A stretch of 64,000 nucleotides of DNA from Desulfovibrio sp. ZJ369. GTDB taxonomy: Bacteria > Desulfobacterota > Desulfovibrionia > Desulfovibrionales > Desulfovibrionaceae. The position numbers were made by a program, and so were the translations under genes. The DNA is taken from contig NZ_JAAKEI010000002.1 of the NCBI RefSeq assembly GCF_011039085.1, positions 62,001 to 126,000 of the forward strand, written 5' to 3'. Below, in pieces: positions 54,103-63,397 of the stretch. The notes under the pieces are model-generated. The model saw only the letters and a list, made by a program, of their open reading frames with translations. It did not search any database and was not told where the DNA came from. Position 1 is the first letter of the stretch. Every line of letters begins with the position of its first letter.

Positions 54103-54217
54103 ACCGCAGCTCGTTTTCCAGCGCCAGGGCTGTCTCACAACCTGACCTTCCGGAGCCGCCAGAGCCTGCGACGCATCCCCCTCTCTCACCATAATCACAA
54201 GCGAAGGAAAAAGAGCC

Positions 54218-56212
54218 ATGCCTACCCGCAGACAATGTGCCAATGCCATCCGCGCCCTGACCATCGACGCCATTGAAAAATCCGGCTCCGGTCATCCGGG
54301 CGCGCCGCTGGGCATGGCCGACATGGCTGAAGCCCTCTGGCGTCACGGCTTCAAGCACAATCCCGCCAATCCGTTCTGGCCTGACCGCGACCGCTTTGTG
54401 CTTTCCAACGGGCATGCCTCCATGTTGCACTACGCGGTATTGCATCTGACGGGCTACGATCTGCCTCTGGAGGAAATCAGGCGTTTCCGCCAGTGGGGCT
54501 CCAAAACGCCGGGGCACCCCGAGCGCGGCCTGCCGCCCGGCGTGGAAATGACCACGGGCCCTCTGGGCCAGGGCATTTCCTCGGCCGTGGGCATGGCGCT
54601 GGCCGAGCGCATGCTGGCGGCGCAGTTCAATACCCCCGAATACAGGATTGTCGATCATCATACCTACGCCTTTTGCGGCGACGGCTGCCTGATGGAAGGC
54701 GTTTCGCACGAAGCCTGCTCGCTGGCCGGCACCTGGGGCCTGGGCAAGCTGATTGTGCTGTATGATTCCAACGGCATTTCCATTGATGGCAAGATCGACC
54801 CCTGGTTCAGCGAAGACGTGGGCGCGCGCTTCACTGCCTACCGCTGGCAGGTCATCGGGCCCATTGACGGGCACGACAGCGAGGCTCTGGACAAGGCTCT
54901 GGCCGAGGCCCGCGCGGATGAAAGCCGTCCGAGCCTGATCATCTGCCGCACGCATATCGGCTTCGGATCGCCCAAGGAGGATTCGGCGTCAAGCCACGGC
55001 GCGCCGCTGGGCGAGAGCGCCTCGGACGCCACGCGCCGGGCTCTGGACTGGCATGAGCCGCCTTTCAGCATTCCTCAGGATATTTACGCCGCCTGGGACG
55101 CGCGCGCTGCCGGGCAGGCCGCCGAGGCCGCCTGGGATGCCATGTTCGCCGCCTACCGGCAGGCCCGGCCCGAACAGGCCGCGGAGTTTTTGCGGCGCAT
55201 GGCCGGCAGCCTGCCCCCGGATTGGGCGCAGATTGCGCGCGGGATGATACGGGACGCCGCGGACAAGGGCGAGGATCTGGCCACCCGCGTAGCCTCGCAA
55301 AAGGCGCTTGAGCATCTTGTGAGCCGCCTGCCTGAAATGATCGGCGGCGCCGCGGATCTTTCCGGGTCCGTGGGCACGCTCACGAGCAAGTCCGAGCACC
55401 TCAGGCCCGGCGCATACACGGGCAATTACATTTCCTACGGGGTGCGCGAATTCGGCATGAGCACAATCATGAACGGCCTGGCCCTGCACGGGGGCTTCCT
55501 TCCCTACGCGGGCACGTTCATGGCTTTTTCGGATCAGGCCAAAAACGCGGTGCGGCTGGCCGCGATTATGGGCCTGCGGGTCGTCTGGGCCTTTACGCAT
55601 GATTCCATCGGCGTCGGGGAGGACGGCCCGACCCATCAGCCGGTGGAGCAGGCGCCCACCCTGCGGCTGACCCCCAACCTGAATCTCTGGCGGCCCTGCG
55701 ACAGCGTGGAAACGGCCGTTGCCTGGCAGTGCGCTCTGGAAAGCCACGATACGCCCACCTGCCTTTCGCTCTCCCGCCAGAAGCTGCCTTTCTTTGAGCG
55801 CGACGCGGAGCAGATCGCGGCCATTGCCAGGGGCGGCTATGTGCTGCGCGACTGCCAGGGCGCGCCGGAAATCATCCTGCTGGCTACAGGCTCGGAAGTG
55901 GCTCTGGCCGTGGCCGCGGCCGAGCGGCTTATGGCGGAAGGCAGGCGCGCGCGCGTGGTTTCCATGCCCTGCGCTGAAGTTTTTGACGCCCAGGATCCGG
56001 CCTGGAAGGAAAGCGTGCTGCCTGCCGCGGTACGCTCGCGTCTGGCTCTGGAAGCCGCAGCCGCGGATTATTGGCGCAAATATGTGGGCCTGGACGGCGA
56101 CGTGCTGGGTCTGGACCGCTTCGGCGCATCCGCGCCGGGCAAGGATATGTTCAGGCAGTACGGCTTCACGCCGGAACATGTGCTGGAAAAGGCGCGCGCT
56201 CTGCTCAAATAA
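54218..56212 (+). CDS. tkt: Transketolase
   Basis: 664 residues, ThDP-dependent. AIEKSGSGHPGAPLGMADMA, TTGPLGQGISSAVGMALAER, FCGDGCLMEGVSHEACSLAG (ThDP-Mg site), FTHDSIGVGEDGPTHQPVEQ and the C-terminal domain with VVSMPCAEVFDAQDPAWKES. Transfers two-carbon units in the non-oxidative pentose phosphate pathway. AAGGAAAAAG precedes the ATG. Ends before a 20-bp inverted repeat. Confidence 0.96.
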   Translation: MPTRRQCANAIRALTIDAIEKSGSGHPGAPLGMADMAEALWRHGFKHNPANPFWPDRDRFVLSNGHASMLHYAVLHLTGYDLPLEEIRRFRQWGSKTPGHPERGLPPGVEMTTGPLGQGISSAVGMALAERMLAAQFNTPEYRIVDHHTYAFCGDGCLMEGVSHEACSLAGTWGLGKLIVLYDSNGISIDGKIDPWFSEDVGARFTAYRWQVIGPIDGHDSEALDKALAEARADESRPSLIICRTHIGFGSPKEDSASSHGAPLGESASDATRRALDWHEPPFSIPQDIYAAWDARAAGQAAEAAWDAMFAAYRQARPEQAAEFLRRMAGSLPPDWAQIARGMIRDAADKGEDLATRVASQKALEHLVSRLPEMIGGAADLSGSVGTLTSKSEHLRPGAYTGNYISYGVREFGMSTIMNGLALHGGFLPYAGTFMAFSDQAKNAVRLAAIMGLRVVWAFTHDSIGVGEDGPTHQPVEQAPTLRLTPNLNLWRPCDSVETAVAWQCALESHDTPTCLSLSRQKLPFFERDAEQIAAIARGGYVLRDCQGAPEIILLATGSEVALAVAAAERLMAEGRRARVVSMPCAEVFDAQDPAWKESVLPAAVRSRLALEAAAADYWRKYVGLDGDVLGLDRFGASAPGKDMFRQYGFTPEHVLEKARALLK

Positions 56213-56243
56213 CGCTTTTTGCGCCGAACTTCGTTTTTGACGC

Positions 56244-56292
56244 CGCCACGTCCTCCGTACTACACTGATGCCGTAGTACGGAGGACGTGGCG
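56244..56292. terminator. Perfect 20-bp inverted repeat between tkt and pgk
   Basis: Arms 56244-56263 (CGCCACGTCCTCCGTACTAC) and 56273-56292 are exact complements around the 9-base loop ACTGATGCC. A very strong stem with only TTT after it. It may end tkt transcripts or act as a processing barrier; the length and perfection are unusual for a simple terminator. Confidence 0.65.
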
Positions 56293-56460
56293 TTTCCAAC
56301 AGGGAAGACGCGCGTGCTCAGGCGTGCTTCTCTCCGCAGCCCCTGTCCTTTCGCGGCAGCCGGGCAGTTTCACCTGAAAACTGCGCCAGGCCATGCAATG
56401 CCCTGGCGACGGGAGAAGCCGGAAAACAGCGCGGTACATGCCACGCAAAAGGAGGCGAAC

Positions 56461-57627
56461 ATGCCGATTAAACAAATGCAGGAAATGGATTTCGCGGGCA
56501 GGACTGTGGTCATCCGGGAAGATTTGAACGTGCCTGTGAAGGACGGGCACATCACCAACGACAAACGCATCCGCGCGGCCCTGCCCACCATCAGGATGGC
56601 TCTGGACAAAGGCGCGGGCGTGATTCTGCTTTCGCATCTGGGCCGCCCCACGGAAGGGCAGTATGAAGAGCAGTTTTCGCTCAAGCCCGTGGCCGCGCGC
56701 CTGGGCGAGCTGCTCGGCAGCCCTGTGCCTCTGGTCCGGGAGCCGGAAGACGCCAAACCCGCGCCCGGCCAGTGCGTGCTGCTGGAAAACGTGCGCTTTC
56801 TCAAAGGCGAGAAAAAGAATGATCCCACCCTTTCCGGCCGTCTGGCCGCTTTGGGCGACGTGTATGTAATGGACGCCTTTGGCGCTGCGCACCGGGCCCA
56901 TGCCTCCACCGAGGGCGCGGTGCGCGCGGCCAAAACGGCGTGCGCCGGGCCTTTGATGCAGGCGGAGCTCACGGCCTTCGCCAAAGTGCTGGACAATCCG
57001 GCCCGGCCTTTGGCCGCGGTGATCGGCGGTTCCAAGGTCTCCACCAAGCTGGGCCTGCTGGAAAACCTGCTCGCAAAAGTGGACAGCCTGATTGTGGGCG
57101 GCGGCATTGCCAACACCTTTCTGGCCGCCGCCGGTTACGGAGTGGGAACATCCCTGTGCGAGACGGAGCTGATCCCGCAAGCCCGGAAAATCATGGATGC
57201 AGCCAGGGCCGCACACAAACAACTGCCCCTGCCCGTGGATGTGGTCACGGCCAAAGAACTGGCTCCGGGGCAAAAAGCTGCGGTGCATGCCGTGGACGAC
57301 GTGCCGGCCGATGAAATGATCCTGGATATTGGCCCCAGGACAGTGGCCCTCTATGCCGGGGTGCTGGCCGGGGCCGCCACGGTGATCTGGAACGGGCCGG
57401 TGGGCGCGTTTGAAACCGAGCCCTTCGGCGCGGGCACCAGGGCCCTGGGCGAAGCCCTGGCCGCGTCCAAAGCCTTTGTGGTGGTGGGCGGAGGGGATAC
57501 GGTGGCCGCCGTTGAAGCCTACGGCCTGGCCGACAGGATGGGGTATATCTCCACAGGCGGCGGCGCTTCCCTGGAATTGCTGGAAGGCAAGGTATTGCCT
57601 TCGGTGGCGGCGTTGGAAGCGCGCTGA
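56461..57627 (+). CDS. pgk: Phosphoglycerate kinase
   Basis: 388 residues. VVIREDLNVPVKDGHITNDK, LLSHLGRPTEGQYEEQFSLK, LLENVRFLKGEKKNDPTLSG, GGSKVSTKLGLLENLLAKVD, WNGPVGAFETEPFGAGT and VVGGGDTVAAVEAYGLADRM are all in place. Makes ATP from 1,3-bisphosphoglycerate. AAAGGAGG precedes the ATG at 56461; the earlier in-frame codons cover the hairpin region and are not conserved. Closed by a terminator. Confidence 0.95.
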   Translation: MPIKQMQEMDFAGRTVVIREDLNVPVKDGHITNDKRIRAALPTIRMALDKGAGVILLSHLGRPTEGQYEEQFSLKPVAARLGELLGSPVPLVREPEDAKPAPGQCVLLENVRFLKGEKKNDPTLSGRLAALGDVYVMDAFGAAHRAHASTEGAVRAAKTACAGPLMQAELTAFAKVLDNPARPLAAVIGGSKVSTKLGLLENLLAKVDSLIVGGGIANTFLAAAGYGVGTSLCETELIPQARKIMDAARAAHKQLPLPVDVVTAKELAPGQKAAVHAVDDVPADEMILDIGPRTVALYAGVLAGAATVIWNGPVGAFETEPFGAGTRALGEALAASKAFVVVGGGDTVAAVEAYGLADRMGYISTGGGASLELLEGKVLPSVAALEAR

Positions 57628-57637
57628 GCCATATCTT

Positions 57638-57670
57638 CCAAAAGCCGCCCCGGCAGCGGGCGGCTTTTGG
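57638..57670 (+). terminator. Terminator after pgk
   Basis: CCAAAAGCCGCCC and GGGCGGCTTTTGG, 13 perfect pairs, loop CGGCAGC. The TTTT is within the right arm and AAAA within the left, so it can work in both directions. Confidence 0.75.
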
Positions 57671-57741
57671 AAACCGTGGCAACAGCGGCCCTCTGCCCTT
57701 ATCCGTGCCGGAAGGGCCTGCAAAAGAAAGAGTATTCGGCA

Positions 57742-59514
57742 ATGTCGCTCAGAAAGAACCATGACATATTTATATGGTGTTTTTTCTTCTGCATTTTTGC
57801 CCTATTCGCTTTGCGCGTATTTTTATCTTTGCAATATGCTGCGGATATTTCCGTCTATGAAGGCCTTGCAAGAGCCTGTGTGGGATTTCTCATAGATTCT
57901 TTGCCGCTGTTTGCTCTTGCAGGATTGCTTTTCTTCTTTAAAAAGAAAATTTTTCTCATCCTTTTACTATGCTACGCAATTATAATTATATTCTATGATC
58001 TGGTAAATTGCGTATTTGCTTACAACACAAAAGATATTGTAAGTTATGATGTCTTAACTCAAATTTTTACCACTGTTCCTGAGCTGAAGAGCATTTATAC
58101 GGTGATTACCGTGCCCAACATGCTTTATTTGCTCGCAGCACTGCTGGCAATGGCCGTATTTTTTTATCTTTTTTATGCCTCATTTGACAAAAACAGAAAC
58201 TATGGGAAAAGATATGGCCTTTTCCTTGGGGCGCTGTGTCTTCTTTCGCTGCTAACCGCTCTTCTGCATGCCTCTGGCGACGCCGCCATGTCTCGCAACA
58301 GGCAGGCTGCCATCTCAAAGCCGATTTATACGAATATACATGATATTTTTACGGACAGTAAAGAAGCTGTTCCCGCAAGAATCGTCACCCCTCCCACGGC
58401 TGCATTGTCCGACACGGATACACGCAAGCTTGCGTCTCTGGGAATGCTGCGCCAACTGCCGCAGCCCGCCGGGCCCTATCGAAATATTGTCCTTGTGGCG
58501 GTGGAAAGCCTGGATCTGGCCTATCTGCACAAATATAATCCCTCCATTCCCGTGGAGGCCACCCGCAATCTTGATGCCATCGCTTCAGGCTTCGTCTCCT
58601 TCCGTAATTTTTTTACCTCGGCGCAGCCCACCACATTCGGCCTGCACGCTTTGCTGTCTTCGCGCCTTGACGTGTTCGCCGACATGGTCGGCGACAATAT
58701 GGTCCCCAACCTCTTCACGGAGCTGCAACAAAACGGCTATGCCGGGCATTTTCTCGGAGCCATGAACGGGCAGTTCATAACCTGGTCAGCCAGGGACGCC
58801 GGCTGGAAGAGAACGGTACAGCGCAATTACGGGGCGGCGCATGGTATGTTCGCCGCGGATTTTGAAAAGAAATACCAGAAAAAAAGCAGTGGCTGGGGCA
58901 TGGATTCGGCAGTGTTGTTTGCCGAGGCGGAGAGTCTCTTGCGACATGCGCGCCCGGGAAGCAAAAATTTTCTTTTTCTTTACACCATAGACACGCATCC
59001 GCCCTATGGCGCCAGACCCCCGGAGGGCGACGCCTGCCTGCGCGACCGGCGGATCGCGGCCAGCCCGTTTTTGCTGTCGCTCTGCGCTCTGGATCGCAAG
59101 CTGGGAGCGTTCCTGCAAGCCGTGCAGCCCTATCTTGACGACACGCTGATCCTGATCACAGCGGATCACAGCGCCACGCACGGCGAAAATTATACCCGCC
59201 GCTCCCACTTCACGCCGGATCGCATTCCCCTGCTCTGGATCTCCCGGCGCGGGCTCGCCGGTCTGGCCGCCAACGGGCAGGAAATGGTCAATTATTGCGC
59301 CCAGATTGATCTTCCGGTGACCCTGCTGAACCTGTCGGGCCTGCCGGTGCCCGCAACCTTTATGGGCAATGACCTGCGGGTCAAGAACGCGGCCTGCTCC
59401 CTGCTGGCGCAGAAAAGCATCCGCCTGCTGACCCCGCAGGCTGAATACCTGGTTGATCGCAAAGATGCCTCTTCGGTGCTGGCGCGCTGGTTTGGTATGT
59501 ATTATCCGCGCTGA
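57742..59514 (+). CDS. LTA synthase-like alkaline phosphatase superfamily membrane enzyme
   Basis: 590 residues. About five membrane spans in the first 190 residues (FIWCFFFCIFALFALRVFL, FLILLLCYAIIIIFYDLVNC), then an extracytoplasmic sulfatase-fold domain. Features resemble LtaS/MdoB: VAVESLDL (metal Glu), TSAQPTTFGLHALLSSR (nucleophile Thr region), YTIDTHPPYG and ITADHSATHGEN (metal Asp-His). It would transfer a phosphoglycerol or phosphoethanolamine head group. The 5' 700 bases are clearly AT-richer than the 3' part and the neighbours. Ribosome site weak (GAAAGAG). Closed by a terminator at 59532. Confidence 0.82.
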   Translation: MSLRKNHDIFIWCFFFCIFALFALRVFLSLQYAADISVYEGLARACVGFLIDSLPLFALAGLLFFFKKKIFLILLLCYAIIIIFYDLVNCVFAYNTKDIVSYDVLTQIFTTVPELKSIYTVITVPNMLYLLAALLAMAVFFYLFYASFDKNRNYGKRYGLFLGALCLLSLLTALLHASGDAAMSRNRQAAISKPIYTNIHDIFTDSKEAVPARIVTPPTAALSDTDTRKLASLGMLRQLPQPAGPYRNIVLVAVESLDLAYLHKYNPSIPVEATRNLDAIASGFVSFRNFFTSAQPTTFGLHALLSSRLDVFADMVGDNMVPNLFTELQQNGYAGHFLGAMNGQFITWSARDAGWKRTVQRNYGAAHGMFAADFEKKYQKKSSGWGMDSAVLFAEAESLLRHARPGSKNFLFLYTIDTHPPYGARPPEGDACLRDRRIAASPFLLSLCALDRKLGAFLQAVQPYLDDTLILITADHSATHGENYTRRSHFTPDRIPLLWISRRGLAGLAANGQEMVNYCAQIDLPVTLLNLSGLPVPATFMGNDLRVKNAACSLLAQKSIRLLTPQAEYLVDRKDASSVLARWFGMYYPR

Positions 59515-59531
59515 GCGCGGAGATGCCATAC

Positions 59532-59565
59532 AAAACTCCCCGGCCGCACCGGTCGGGGAGTTTTT
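59532..59565 (+). terminator. Terminator after the LTA synthase-like gene
   Basis: AAAACTCCCCGGCC and the GGTCGGGGAGTTTTT arm form a stem around CGCACC (one G-T or mismatch at the loop), with a run of T. A textbook intrinsic terminator. Confidence 0.85.
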
Positions 59566-59737
59566 GCCGTGCAGCAGGGCCGGGCAGGTTCTGGCCTTTT
59601 CTCCTGAAAAGACGCGGCAGGCAAAGCGCCCGTTGCGCCCTGGCCGGGCTTGGGCTATACTCAATACAATCCGGTAATCAGCCCGGGGCACGATGCCCTG
59701 GCGGGCATTGCCTGTCGCCATTTCGGGAGGCTCCACA

Positions 59738-60508
59738 GTGCGGCGTTTTTATCAGGAAAGCTGGCAGGGAATACCGTTTACTGCCTTTTCGCATATTTCT
59801 TTCTTTCATTTGGCGGAGCCCAAATTCTACGCCACTTTTTACGAGGAGCTTTTCCGGCGTTACAAGGATTGGGACGATCTGCCCGCGGTCTGGCGCGCCA
59901 ACAAGCGCAAGGATGTCCTCTGGCTGGCCGGGCAGTTGCGGGCCAGGCTTGCGCAGGAACCGGCGGGCCGCGAGGGGCCTGTGCGCGTGCTCTCCATCGG
60001 CAGCGGCGTGGGCTACATGGAAAAGACGCTCCTGGAGGAAATGCCGGAACTGGAATTGCACGTCAACGAGCCCAGCACGGTGGGCATGAAGTGGCTCAGG
60101 CAGCATATACCGAGCGAGCGCATTTATATCGGCCTGCCGCCTGCCTGCCTGCCCTCTGATGTGCAGTATGATCTGATCTACCTCTCCACCGTGGATTACG
60201 GCATCCCCACCCGGGAGCTGGAGCACATTCTCGGCGAGCTGCGCGCTCAGCTCGCGCCCGGCGGCGAACTGATCTGCCTTTCCGCTTCGCTTCTGGAGGA
60301 GGATTCCTTTATCGGCAGCTTCGTCAATGCGATCAAAATCTTTATCCGGGGCATTCTGCACTATCTGGGCATCCGCCGTCAGCAGTTCTGGGGCTGGCGG
60401 CGCACCCGCGCGGAATACCGCCAGATCTTCCGGCAGGCCGGATTTGCGCAGATCGAGGACGGCTGGCTGGAAGACGGTTTTGAGACCTACTGGATTCGCG
60501 GCCAATAG
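59738..60508 (+). CDS. Class I SAM-dependent methyltransferase
   Basis: 256 residues. VRVLSIGSGVGYMEKTLLEE (about 84-103) is motif I, LELHVNEPS motif II, YDLIYLSTVDYGIP motif III/IV. The GTG start (59738) is chosen because GGGAGG lies seven bases before it; an ATG 15 codons upstream has no such site. The C-terminal RAEYRQIFRQAGFAQIEDGW is typical of small-molecule or glycan methyltransferases. Lying between an LTA synthase-like and a glycerophosphotransferase-like gene, it could act on a surface glycan, but this is inference. Confidence 0.75.
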   Translation: MRRFYQESWQGIPFTAFSHISFFHLAEPKFYATFYEELFRRYKDWDDLPAVWRANKRKDVLWLAGQLRARLAQEPAGREGPVRVLSIGSGVGYMEKTLLEEMPELELHVNEPSTVGMKWLRQHIPSERIYIGLPPACLPSDVQYDLIYLSTVDYGIPTRELEHILGELRAQLAPGGELICLSASLLEEDSFIGSFVNAIKIFIRGILHYLGIRRQQFWGWRRTRAEYRQIFRQAGFAQIEDGWLEDGFETYWIRGQ

Positions 60509-60543
60509 GGCTTTTTCCGCCTGCGGGGGAGGCGCCCTGCCTT

Positions 60544-62091
60544 TCAAAGTAAAGTTTTCAGATTTTCCGCCATGCCGGCAAGATCCAGATCGTGTTCGCG
60601 AAATGCCTTGAGCTGGGCCAGACCGTAGAGCTTGCGGGGAATTTCCGGCGACACATCCCGAAAAAGCAAGGGATCGTCGCCAATCGGCGGCGGCTCTTGC
60701 AGCAGCCGCCGTGCGCTTGCCAGCAAGCGCGCGGGCACAGCTTGATCCGGTATGAGACGTAAGCCCATGTGCAGGCTGAAGGCGGTCAGGAAAAGGCTTT
60801 CCGGAAAAAAGCGGAGCGCGACAGAGGCTATTGTCTCCCAGTAGCGCGGCAAGCTGAGCATGGTTTTCACAATCCCGGCCTCGCCGAGCGTCAAAGACGG
60901 GTTGTTGCGTTCAATGCTGATCCATTCCGGCCGCGGCCGGTCACGCAGAAAATCATCCAATTGCTCCGCCAGGTCTTGCAGACCGCTTTCCACGGGCAGC
61001 ATGCCCTGTTCCCGTTGTTGCCGGATATGCTCGCGGCAGGGGCCGGGCGACTCCAGGCCCTCGCGTACAGCCCGTATCAGGGCTTGGTACGTCCGCGCGC
61101 AAAAGCCGGTGGGAAGCGTGTCGAGCGTCCTGCGGTTACGGACGTATTCCCAGGGCTGGAAACGCACTGCGGGGCGCAGGGTGGTAAAAGCAAAGCTGTT
61201 GGCAATGTGCGAGAAATCCGTGACCAGCACGGCGGCGCGGCTGAATGCGGGTGCGCGCTGCGGATCGGTGTCGAGCTCGAAGCGGGGCTCATGCGCAAAG
61301 GCCGCCAGCAGGGCTTGCACCTGGGGATGCTCCAGATCAGTACGATAGGGGCGGAAAATCAATCGCAAATGAGGAAAAGAATCCAGAAGACAGCGCACAA
61401 TGCGTTTCCCATAGCGTTCCAGGAGGCAGCCGCCCGCGCTCGGATGATGGTCTACTGAAATGGGGGCATAAAGAATGGCATCGCGTTCCACCCTGCCTTC
61501 CAGCTCGGCCAGTTTGTGGTAGAGCACAGCAGAACGCGGATAGCCGCTGGCCAGGATATAAAAATGCGGGGAGGGACGTTTGCAGGCTGACGGAGGCACA
61601 AAGCCGGTCCAAAGAGCTTGCACCTGCTCGCGGGTGGATTGAGTCAAGGGACAGGATGTCAGATAGCCGTCAAAATATGCCTGATGGGACACAACGCTCA
61701 CAAAATTGGTGCTGCCGCAGCACCAGACGCAGCCGTGCGCGCAGGCCAGCACCCGTGACCGGGGGGGAAAGTCTGTTCCCCCTTCCAGGTCCGAAACGAT
61801 GAAGAGCTGCACGCGCGACAGTGCAGCAACGCTGCCGCGCGCCAGTTCCAGCGTCAGCTCGGTCCCATCCAGCCGGGCCGCGCCCACTGCTTCGCGGGCC
61901 AGCAGGCCGACAACGGCATAGCCTCTGCGGCGCAATTCCAGCGCCAGGGGGTTCATCCACTCGTCCTGACTGGCATTGGTAACGCTGATATAAAAACCTA
62001 CGAGAGTTTGCGCGGGATCGAAGCGTTCACAGAGCAGCGTGTTGTATTCCTGGCCGCGCAAGGCGCTTTCTTCGGTAGGGGCTGAAGACAT
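60544..62091 (-). CDS. CDP-glycerol glycerophosphotransferase-like protein
   Basis: 515 residues. The central region ILYAPISVDHHPSAGGCLLE, LIFRPYRTDLEHPQVQALLA and VLVTDFSHIANSFAFTTLRP follows the TagB/TagF-type fold (the DxSxxxxxF acceptor-donor motif and a following Pro), reading as a CDP-glycerol:poly(glycerophosphate) glycerophosphotransferase-like GT-B enzyme. The first 170 residues are separate and unrecognised; the last 150 are helical. Start 62091 follows ACGGAG. Convergent with the methyltransferase gene. Donor and acceptor are unproved. Confidence 0.65.
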   Translation of the reverse strand: MSSAPTEESALRGQEYNTLLCERFDPAQTLVGFYISVTNASQDEWMNPLALELRRRGYAVVGLLAREAVGAARLDGTELTLELARGSVAALSRVQLFIVSDLEGGTDFPPRSRVLACAHGCVWCCGSTNFVSVVSHQAYFDGYLTSCPLTQSTREQVQALWTGFVPPSACKRPSPHFYILASGYPRSAVLYHKLAELEGRVERDAILYAPISVDHHPSAGGCLLERYGKRIVRCLLDSFPHLRLIFRPYRTDLEHPQVQALLAAFAHEPRFELDTDPQRAPAFSRAAVLVTDFSHIANSFAFTTLRPAVRFQPWEYVRNRRTLDTLPTGFCARTYQALIRAVREGLESPGPCREHIRQQREQGMLPVESGLQDLAEQLDDFLRDRPRPEWISIERNNPSLTLGEAGIVKTMLSLPRYWETIASVALRFFPESLFLTAFSLHMGLRLIPDQAVPARLLASARRLLQEPPPIGDDPLLFRDVSPEIPRKLYGLAQLKAFREHDLDLAGMAENLKTLL

Positions 62092-62217
62092 ATGAGACTC
62101 CGTGAGGTTGCTGCGACGACAACAGGAAGACGGCATCCGGCCGCCATCCGGCCGTGACGCGGCGTAAACCGGGAGAAAAATATTTTCGGCTGCGCGCGTG
62201 TTCAAAGGCACTATGCG

Positions 62218-63198
62218 CTATGTGTACTGCGGTTCGTTTTCCTTGATGATCTGAAAGGCCTTCATGGCCTTGACCGTGCCCGCGATGCCCTGGTACTTGC
62301 TGACCCCGGCCACGGTGCAGGAAAGCAGATCCTCCACGTCGGTATCCAGCACCAGCACGTCGCCCACCTGCATACGCAGCAACTGGTTGCCCGTGATCGT
62401 GGTACTGCCGAAATGCACCTTGAGTTCCACCGGCGTTTCCAGGAGCCGTTCCTTGAGGCGCGCCACCCAGGCGTGGTCCACCTCCAGACGCTCGGTCTGA
62501 AAGCTGGCGTGCAGTTTGGAGCGGATGGGCTCAATGGTGGCATAGGGCAGGCAGACGATCATGGAGCCCAAAGCCGTGTCCAGCTCCACTTCAAAGGTGA
62601 TCACCACCACCACGTCGCTGGGCGGCACAATGGCCGCGAATTGGGGGTTGATTTCACTGCGCACCAGCTCCAGCTTCACGTCATGCACCGGACGCCAGGA
62701 TTCCTCCATATTGTCCAGGGCAATCTTGACGATCTTGTCCACCACGGCCTGTTCAATGCGGGTAAACTCGCGGCCCTCGATCTTGGGCTGGGAGCCCGCG
62801 CCGCCGAAGACGTTTTCCACCAGGGCGAAGACCAGGCGCGAATCCACCACCATGATCGCATTGCCGCGCAAGGGATCCATCTTGAAAATATTGATGGAGG
62901 TGGGCACGGGCAGGGAGCGCATGAACTCGCCGAACTTGGTCATGTCAATGGAGATGGGGTTCAGCTCCACGCGCTTGCGTACCGCATTGGACAGGGCATT
63001 GGTGCAGAGCCGGGCGAAACGGTCGTTGACGATTTCCAGCACCGGCATGCGGCCCCGGATGATCCGGTCCTGATTGGCGAGGTCAAAGGCCACGATGCCG
63101 GATTCATCCTCCGGCACTTCCACCTCGCTTTCGATCTCGCCGCCGGAAAGCCCGCGCAACAGGGCGTCCACTTCATCTTGCGCCAGCACTTTATTCAT
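62218..63198 (-). CDS. fliM: Flagellar motor switch protein FliM
   Basis: 326 residues. The N-terminal CheY-binding peptide MNKVLAQDEVDALLRGLSGG, middle CheC-like domain (RMPVLEIVNDRFARLC, MDPLRGNAIMVVDSRLVFAL, FGGAGSQPKIEGREFTRIEQ) and C-terminal SpoA domain (VGDVLVLDTDVEDLLSCTVA). It forms the C-ring that sets rotation sense. It is alone here; other flagellar genes are outside the window. Confidence 0.96.
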   Translation of the reverse strand: MNKVLAQDEVDALLRGLSGGEIESEVEVPEDESGIVAFDLANQDRIIRGRMPVLEIVNDRFARLCTNALSNAVRKRVELNPISIDMTKFGEFMRSLPVPTSINIFKMDPLRGNAIMVVDSRLVFALVENVFGGAGSQPKIEGREFTRIEQAVVDKIVKIALDNMEESWRPVHDVKLELVRSEINPQFAAIVPPSDVVVVITFEVELDTALGSMIVCLPYATIEPIRSKLHASFQTERLEVDHAWVARLKERLLETPVELKVHFGSTTITGNQLLRMQVGDVLVLDTDVEDLLSCTVAGVSKYQGIAGTVKAMKAFQIIKENEPQYT

Positions 63199-63397
63199 AA
63201 TGAGCCTCAGAAGTTCTGCTGCGATTCCTGCGCGGAGCAGCGCAAGGGCGCGGTGCTCCTGCCGTCACATTGCAAAAAAAAGGCCAGGTTGACAAGGGCA
63301 TGGGCAAAATCGCGGCAGTGCGACCGCGGGCACAGCCCCGGCAAATGTAACACAGCCCGGCCTTGCAATGGACGCGCCTTTGAGGCAGGTTGGGACC

